In this document: positions 60,935-64,000 of the stretch, one piece after another
Layout of the letters: each line of letters opens with the position of its first letter
Numbering within the stretch: the first letter of the stretch is position 1
From: Stutzerimonas stutzeri
Lineage (GTDB): Bacteria; Pseudomonadota; Gammaproteobacteria; Pseudomonadales; Pseudomonadaceae
Direction: 5' to 3'
DNA length: 64,000 nt
Assembly: GCF_018138085.1 (NCBI RefSeq)
Contig: NZ_CP073106.1
Coordinates: 22,676-86,675, forward strand
Translations under genes and position numbers: made by a program
The notes under the pieces: generated by a model
The model's input: the letters and a program-made list of their open reading frames with translations, nothing else
Databases searched by the model: none
Told to the model about the DNA's origin: nothing

Positions 60935-61210
60935 GTGAGTTCCAACCAAGAGTCAGATCACAACAAAGCTTTCGGCCGAGTCCTTGCAGACCTTCGGCGT
61001 GGGGTGAATCTGTCACAAGAAAAGCTTGGATTTGAAGCCGAGATGGATCGATCGTTCATCAGCTTGCTTGAGCGTGGAAAGCGTTCGCCGACCCTAGACA
61101 CTCTTGTCCGCCTTTGCCAGGTTCTTCACGTTTCTCTAAGCCAACTTACGAGCCTGGTCGAGGCAAAGTTGGAAGAGATGAATGCGCAAGAAGAACGTCA
61201 CTCTCGCTGA
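60935..61210 (+). CDS. XRE regulator coupled to rci
   Basis: A 91-residue XRE protein: RVLADLRRGVNLSQEKLGFE, DRSFISLLERGKRSPTLDTL. Starts with GTG. Its end overlaps the rci start by 29 bases, so both are one operon. Probably an autorepressor that sets recombinase level and hence the rate of shufflon switching. Classical R64 has no regulator in this position as far as I know. Confidence 0.82.
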   Translation: MSSNQESDHNKAFGRVLADLRRGVNLSQEKLGFEAEMDRSFISLLERGKRSPTLDTLVRLCQVLHVSLSQLTSLVEAKLEEMNAQEERHSR

Positions 61211-62348
61211 AGGCCTGGAACTCTACCGTAGCAAGGTCTCCGTTCTCAAAAAGGGATACTCCCAGGAGAGCTATCGCATAGCTCATATCCTACGTTCACC
61301 GATAGCCGCGAAGACAATGCGCGAGATCTCTAGCCCTGATATCGCCGACTACCGTGACGACCGCCTGAAGCAACTCAATCAGCGCACCGGAAAGCCAATC
61401 TCGCCGGCGACAGTCAGGCTTGAGATGTCACTGCTATCCAACGTATTCGATATCGGCCGCATCGAGTGGGGCACGTGCGATGCAAACCCAGTAGCTAACG
61501 TGCGCAAACCAAAGTCACCTCCTGGCCGTGACCGCCGACTCTCGCCCAGAGAAGAACGGATCATTCTTCGCTATTGCCATAACCACCAAACGCACGAGCT
61601 CTACTCGATCGTAATCCTTGCGTTGGAGACGGCCATGCGCCAAGGCGAATTGCTCAAGTTGGAGTGGGAGCATATCAATCTCCGAAATCGCGTTGCTCAT
61701 CTGCCGGAGACGAAAAACGGAACGAAGCGGGATGTACCTCTGAGCATAAAGGCGAGAGACGCTTTGATTCGCCTTGGGGTTAAATCCAAGGGCCGCGTAT
61801 TCAGCTACACGAGCAACGGGCTCAAGTCAGCATGGCGAATCATGATGATCAGGCTCGGCATTCAGGATCTACACTTCCACGATCTTCGTCATGAAGCTTG
61901 CTCTCGCCTCTTCGAGCTCGGCACCCTCGACGTCATGGAGGTCGCAGCCATCAGCGGGCACAAGTCCTTAGCCATGCTTAAGCGATACACGCATCTCCAG
62001 GCCTCCAAGCTGGTGAAGAAATTGGAAGGGAACAAGCACCGAGGGCAGCAGGTGGTCGTCAACCACCTGGTGCCCTACCCCGCCGTGACACGGCAGACCC
62101 CCCAGGGCGTTCTTGTACGGGTTTTGGACTTTGAAGGGGTAGAAGGACAGGGCCCGACACATGAAATCGCACTACAGAGCGCGCAAGACGCCTTGCTGAG
62201 GCATCTCATGGTAGCTCTTCGGGACAAGCGCCCAGTTCCTGCCCCGGATCAATATCTCGAGCAGGTCAACGAGGCAGACATCATCATGCTGGATCCCCTT
62301 TGCCTCCAAGCAGGGCTGCCGACTGAGGGGGGTCACACTTTTTTATAG
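61182..62348 (+). CDS. rci: Rci shufflon recombinase
   Basis: A 388-residue tyrosine recombinase, the length of R64 Rci (384). Catalytic residues: Arg in ETAMRQGELL (about 152), HDLRHE box (about 233-238), HKSLAMLKRYTH with Tyr near 270. A long C-terminal tail follows, as in Rci. It inverts segments between inverted sfx sites. The shufflon begins 60 bases downstream. Very likely correct. Confidence 0.92.
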   Translation: MRKKNVTLAEGLELYRSKVSVLKKGYSQESYRIAHILRSPIAAKTMREISSPDIADYRDDRLKQLNQRTGKPISPATVRLEMSLLSNVFDIGRIEWGTCDANPVANVRKPKSPPGRDRRLSPREERIILRYCHNHQTHELYSIVILALETAMRQGELLKLEWEHINLRNRVAHLPETKNGTKRDVPLSIKARDALIRLGVKSKGRVFSYTSNGLKSAWRIMMIRLGIQDLHFHDLRHEACSRLFELGTLDVMEVAAISGHKSLAMLKRYTHLQASKLVKKLEGNKHRGQQVVVNHLVPYPAVTRQTPQGVLVRVLDFEGVEGQGPTHEIALQSAQDALLRHLMVALRDKRPVPAPDQYLEQVNEADIIMLDPLCLQAGLPTEGGHTFL

Positions 62349-62408
62349 CATTAGAGTGAGGCCAGAAGCCCTGAAAGCACGACACACTGGGCGTTGCGTA
62401 GAACAACA

Positions 62409-62427
62409 TTGCCAATCCGGGGTGTGG
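62409..62427 (+). repeat. sfx recombination site 1
   Basis: TTGCCAATCCGGGGTGTGG, 19 bp, identical in all five sites here and close to the R64 sfx consensus. It encodes CQSGVW of the cassette. Confidence 0.92.
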
Positions 62428-62667
62428 AAGGGCAGTGGTGCGTTGAATGCAGCGACCTCGATTTCAATCTCTGCTGCGACGGGCCAAAGAAACACCATCG
62501 CCTTGGGTGCGTACAGTTACTGCGCAATAAGCTATTTCTTCAAAGACTCAAAATATATGGGGTCATGCAGGACATATAACAGTGGTGCAAACTGGTATTT
62601 GGAGGCATATAAAGCGCCGGGATCTGACGGGCAAAATACTGTATGTCAAGCGGCGTGCCTGCTCTGA
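62410..62667 (+). CDS. PilV C-terminal cassette 1 (silent)
   Basis: An 85-residue alternative C-terminal end starting CQSGVWKGSG at sfx 1. It has no start of its own and is expressed only when fused to the constant N-terminal part of pilV, which lies outside the window. Four cysteines, Ser/Ala/Tyr-rich, ends CQAACLL. The tip domain decides which recipient surface the pilus binds. Confidence 0.85.
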   Translation, partial: CQSGVWKGSGALNAATSISISAATGQRNTIALGAYSYCAISYFFKDSKYMGSCRTYNSGANWYLEAYKAPGSDGQNTVCQAACLL

Positions 62668-62669
62668 AC

Positions 62670-62688
62670 TTGCCAATCCGGGGTGTGG
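62670..62688 (+). repeat. sfx recombination site 2
   Basis: Same 19-mer, same orientation as site 1, two bases after the stop of cassette 1. Confidence 0.92.
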
Positions 62689-63054
62689 CGTGCTGCGGAG
62701 GAAACGAAGATTCAGAGCGGACGCGCCTATACCATGAACTGCGGCACGTACTGGTCTAACCCGGCACAGAACATATGCAACACAATGCCCTATATTGATG
62801 TTGCGTTCCCCGAGGAGATGCCTGAGATTCCGCAGATAATCGTCACGTCTGAATTTTTATTTCCGTTTACGCCGTGTGCTCAAGGAGCAATGGACGCTAT
62901 CGACCACTCTGTTACCAACGTAACGAAATTTGGATTCAGGCTTTATGGCGGTGCAAGTCCAGCGTCAACAGCAATTTCTAGTTGTGGAGCGACGCCCTCT
63001 GCAGGTAGAGCAATTAGTCTTTTTTCTTGGATGGCACTCGCTAAGAAGATCTGA
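62671..63054 (+). CDS. PilV C-terminal cassette 2 (silent)
   Basis: A 127-residue end starting CQSGVWRAAEETK, ending ALAKKI. Longest of the visible cassettes, with cysteines in MNCGTYW, NICNTM, TPCAQG and SSCGAT. Same logic as cassette 1. Confidence 0.85.
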   Translation, partial: CQSGVWRAAEETKIQSGRAYTMNCGTYWSNPAQNICNTMPYIDVAFPEEMPEIPQIIVTSEFLFPFTPCAQGAMDAIDHSVTNVTKFGFRLYGGASPASTAISSCGATPSAGRAISLFSWMALAKKI

Positions 63055-63073
63055 TTGCCAATCCGGGGTGTGG
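63055..63073 (+). repeat. sfx recombination site 3
   Basis: Same 19-mer, directly after the stop codon of cassette 2. Confidence 0.92.
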
Positions 63074-63364
63074 TCTACAGGAGGAGGCATTGATGTCGGC
63101 GCTCGGACTCCTCTGAGCTTTAACGCCAATTACTGCCTCGGTACAAATGCCCTGGTATATGCCCAGATACGGGGCGACGTGCGCGATTCAATGGGCGTGG
63201 AGATCGTGGTCAACGGAGCAGTTGAGGTAGCTTCTAAAGCGGACACAGAGGGTTGGTATAGCTACCAATCAACCAGTACGATCCTTTCAGCAAGCGATTG
63301 CTTCATGATCAGATCGCTCGTCGCAACCAGCTCACAGCGCATCGCCTGGTTTAAACGGCTGTAA
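63056..63364 (+). CDS. PilV C-terminal cassette 3 (silent)
   Basis: A 102-residue end starting CQSGVWSTGGGI and ending RIAWFKRL. Contains YCLGTNALVYAQIRG and a beta-rich tail. Same logic as cassette 1. Confidence 0.85.
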   Translation, partial: CQSGVWSTGGGIDVGARTPLSFNANYCLGTNALVYAQIRGDVRDSMGVEIVVNGAVEVASKADTEGWYSYQSTSTILSASDCFMIRSLVATSSQRIAWFKRL

Positions 63365-63371
63365 GTTCATT

Positions 63372-63390
63372 TTGCCAATCCGGGGTGTGG
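63372..63390 (+). repeat. sfx recombination site 4
   Basis: Same 19-mer; last plus-oriented site in the window. Confidence 0.92.
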
Positions 63391-63579
63391 TCAGCACCGA
63401 GTGCTGGAGGCTCTTGGGGAGGGTCGTACTTTTATAGCCCGGGACATGGGGGCTGCTATGTTGGAAACCCCCTTACAGGCGCATGCAGTTGCCCCGTTGG
63501 CTTTTCAAGATATACGGCATTCAGTATTGCAGTTGGTGGCTGCTATCCATGTACCCTCTACCAATGCGCGAAGAATTGA
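63373..63579 (+). CDS. PilV C-terminal cassette 4 (silent)
   Basis: A 68-residue, Gly/Cys-rich end starting CQSGVWSAPSAGG and ending YQCAKN. Converges on cassette 5 with a terminator between. Five further cysteines suggest a disulfide-rich tip. Confidence 0.85.
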   Translation, partial: CQSGVWSAPSAGGSWGGSYFYSPGHGGCYVGNPLTGACSCPVGFSRYTAFSIAVGGCYPCTLYQCAKN

Positions 63580-63585
63580 CAATTA

Positions 63586-63616
63586 AAAATAAAGGGGCCT
63601 TAGGCCCCTTTATTTT
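63586..63616. terminator. bidirectional terminator between convergent cassettes
   Basis: A perfect 14-bp stem AAAATAAAGGGGCC/GGCCCCTTTATTTT with loop TTA. It lies six bases after the stop of cassette 4 and one base before that of cassette 5, so it terminates whichever cassette is joined to pilV. Confidence 0.92.
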
Positions 63617-63617
63617 A

Positions 63618-63932
63618 TCAGCAGTTTCCACGACCAATCGCGAACCAGAAGAACTGATGCTGGGCGCCTCCGTGCCGCACTGTTGTAAACCCATCTGATG
63701 TTACGTTTGGCAAGCTGTAATGTTGGTCGGCAGTACCAAGATGCTGTGTAGTTACTGAATAGACACCGGAGAAGCGCACATGAAAGCTGGTGGACGCTGT
63801 AGAAACAAATTCGTATCTGGCAGTGCCCCACTGCTCAAGTAATTTTGATGACTTACTGCAGCGCCATCCTTGGCTGCCCATAGAGTATGTGTACTCATTT
63901 CCTCCGAGTTCTCGCCACACCCCGGATTGGCA
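63618..63932 (-). CDS. PilV C-terminal cassette 5 (inverted)
   Basis: A 104-residue end on the minus strand starting CQSGVWRELGGNEY at sfx 5 and ending FAIGRGNC. Together with cassette 4 it forms one invertible segment bounded by sfx 4 and 5 in opposite orientation. Confidence 0.85.
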   Translation of the reverse strand, partial: CQSGVWRELGGNEYTYSMGSQGWRCSKSSKLLEQWGTARYEFVSTASTSFHVRFSGVYSVTTQHLGTADQHYSLPNVTSDGFTTVRHGGAQHQFFWFAIGRGNC

Positions 63933-63933
63933 A
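63915..63933 (-). repeat. sfx recombination site 5 (inverted)
   Basis: The 19-mer in reverse orientation, required for inversion with sites 1-4. Confidence 0.92.
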
Positions 63934-63934
63934 G

Positions 63935-64000
63935 CTAGTTAATACAGGTCACGCGGAGATCCATCGTCGCCGAGTAGCCATTCCATGAAGCCTGAAACGG
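63935..64000 (-). CDS. PilV C-terminal cassette 6, cut by window edge
   Basis: The last 21 codons of a further minus-strand cassette, ending DLRVTCIN and a TAG one base before sfx 5. It may be another silent cassette or the end currently joined to pilV; the rest lies outside. Confidence 0.65.
   Translation of the reverse strand, partial: PFQASWNGYSATMDLRVTCIN

Overview
The window is a contiguous piece of a large, self-transmissible plasmid, most likely from Pseudomonas or a close gammaproteobacterial relative. That host is inferred from base composition, codon use, the RPA-type replication initiator and the style of the conjugation genes; nothing in the window proves it. No rRNA, tRNA or housekeeping gene is visible. 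The core is an IncI-like (Dot/Icm-type, MPF-I) conjugation system with a type IV thin-pilus branch and a PilV shufflon. No relaxase gene and no recognisable oriT lie in the window, so those parts are presumably outside it.

Layout. 1-4.7 kb: maintenance genes on the minus strand (truncated C5 DNA methyltransferase, a 45-residue Cys peptide, a ribbon-helix-helix partner with ParA, two small unknown genes, RepA). These are separated by TACGTA-rich clusters, and three of the genes share an unusual hairpin leader. 4.8-5.6 kb: replication origin with 15-bp iterons, a perfect DnaA box and an AT-rich inverted repeat. 5.7-20.1 kb: plus-strand transfer block traM-N-O / traP-Q-R-T-U-W-X-Y, then an exclusion-like membrane protein and a lipoprotein. 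20.2-26.3 kb: unknown plus-strand accessory genes. 26.9-30.6 kb: KfrA, HicAB and a regulator pair. 30.8-37.8 kb: a KfrB/LPD7-type protein, a second transfer block (PilM, transglycosylase, TraJ, TraK) and unknown genes. 38.9-41.3 kb: small minus-strand accessory genes with two autoregulated-looking HTH proteins. 41.8-51.7 kb: a giant methylase-helicase, small genes and topoisomerase III. 51.9-59.3 kb: TrbA, TrbB, primase, TrbC and a second ATPase. 60.9-64 kb: XRE regulator, Rci recombinase and at least six alternative PilV C-terminal cassettes.

The most unexpected content is a dispersed composite element. A strongly structured ~210-bp unit occurs seven times, always on the plus strand. Five copies are preceded by one or more GC-rich modules of 211-215 bp, and one further module array stands alone. 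The modules are packed with six-base palindromes and are not coding. Several sit beside probable binding-site clusters for the RHH protein (TACGTA) or KfrA (8-bp AT repeats), and three carry a near-match to the replication iteron. A second candidate system is a hairpin with an invariant CGGCUA hexaloop and base-paired but different stems, placed just upstream of the ribosome binding sites of repA, a 97-residue gene and the methyltransferase.

How the genes work together. RepA with iterons and DnaA starts replication; ParA and the RHH protein, probably with KfrA/KfrB, segregate the plasmid; TopoIII, primase and the methylase-helicase process or protect DNA during transfer. The TraM-Y, TraJ/K and TrbA/B/C proteins form the Dot/Icm-like channel, and the Rci-shuffled PilV tip would choose the recipient.
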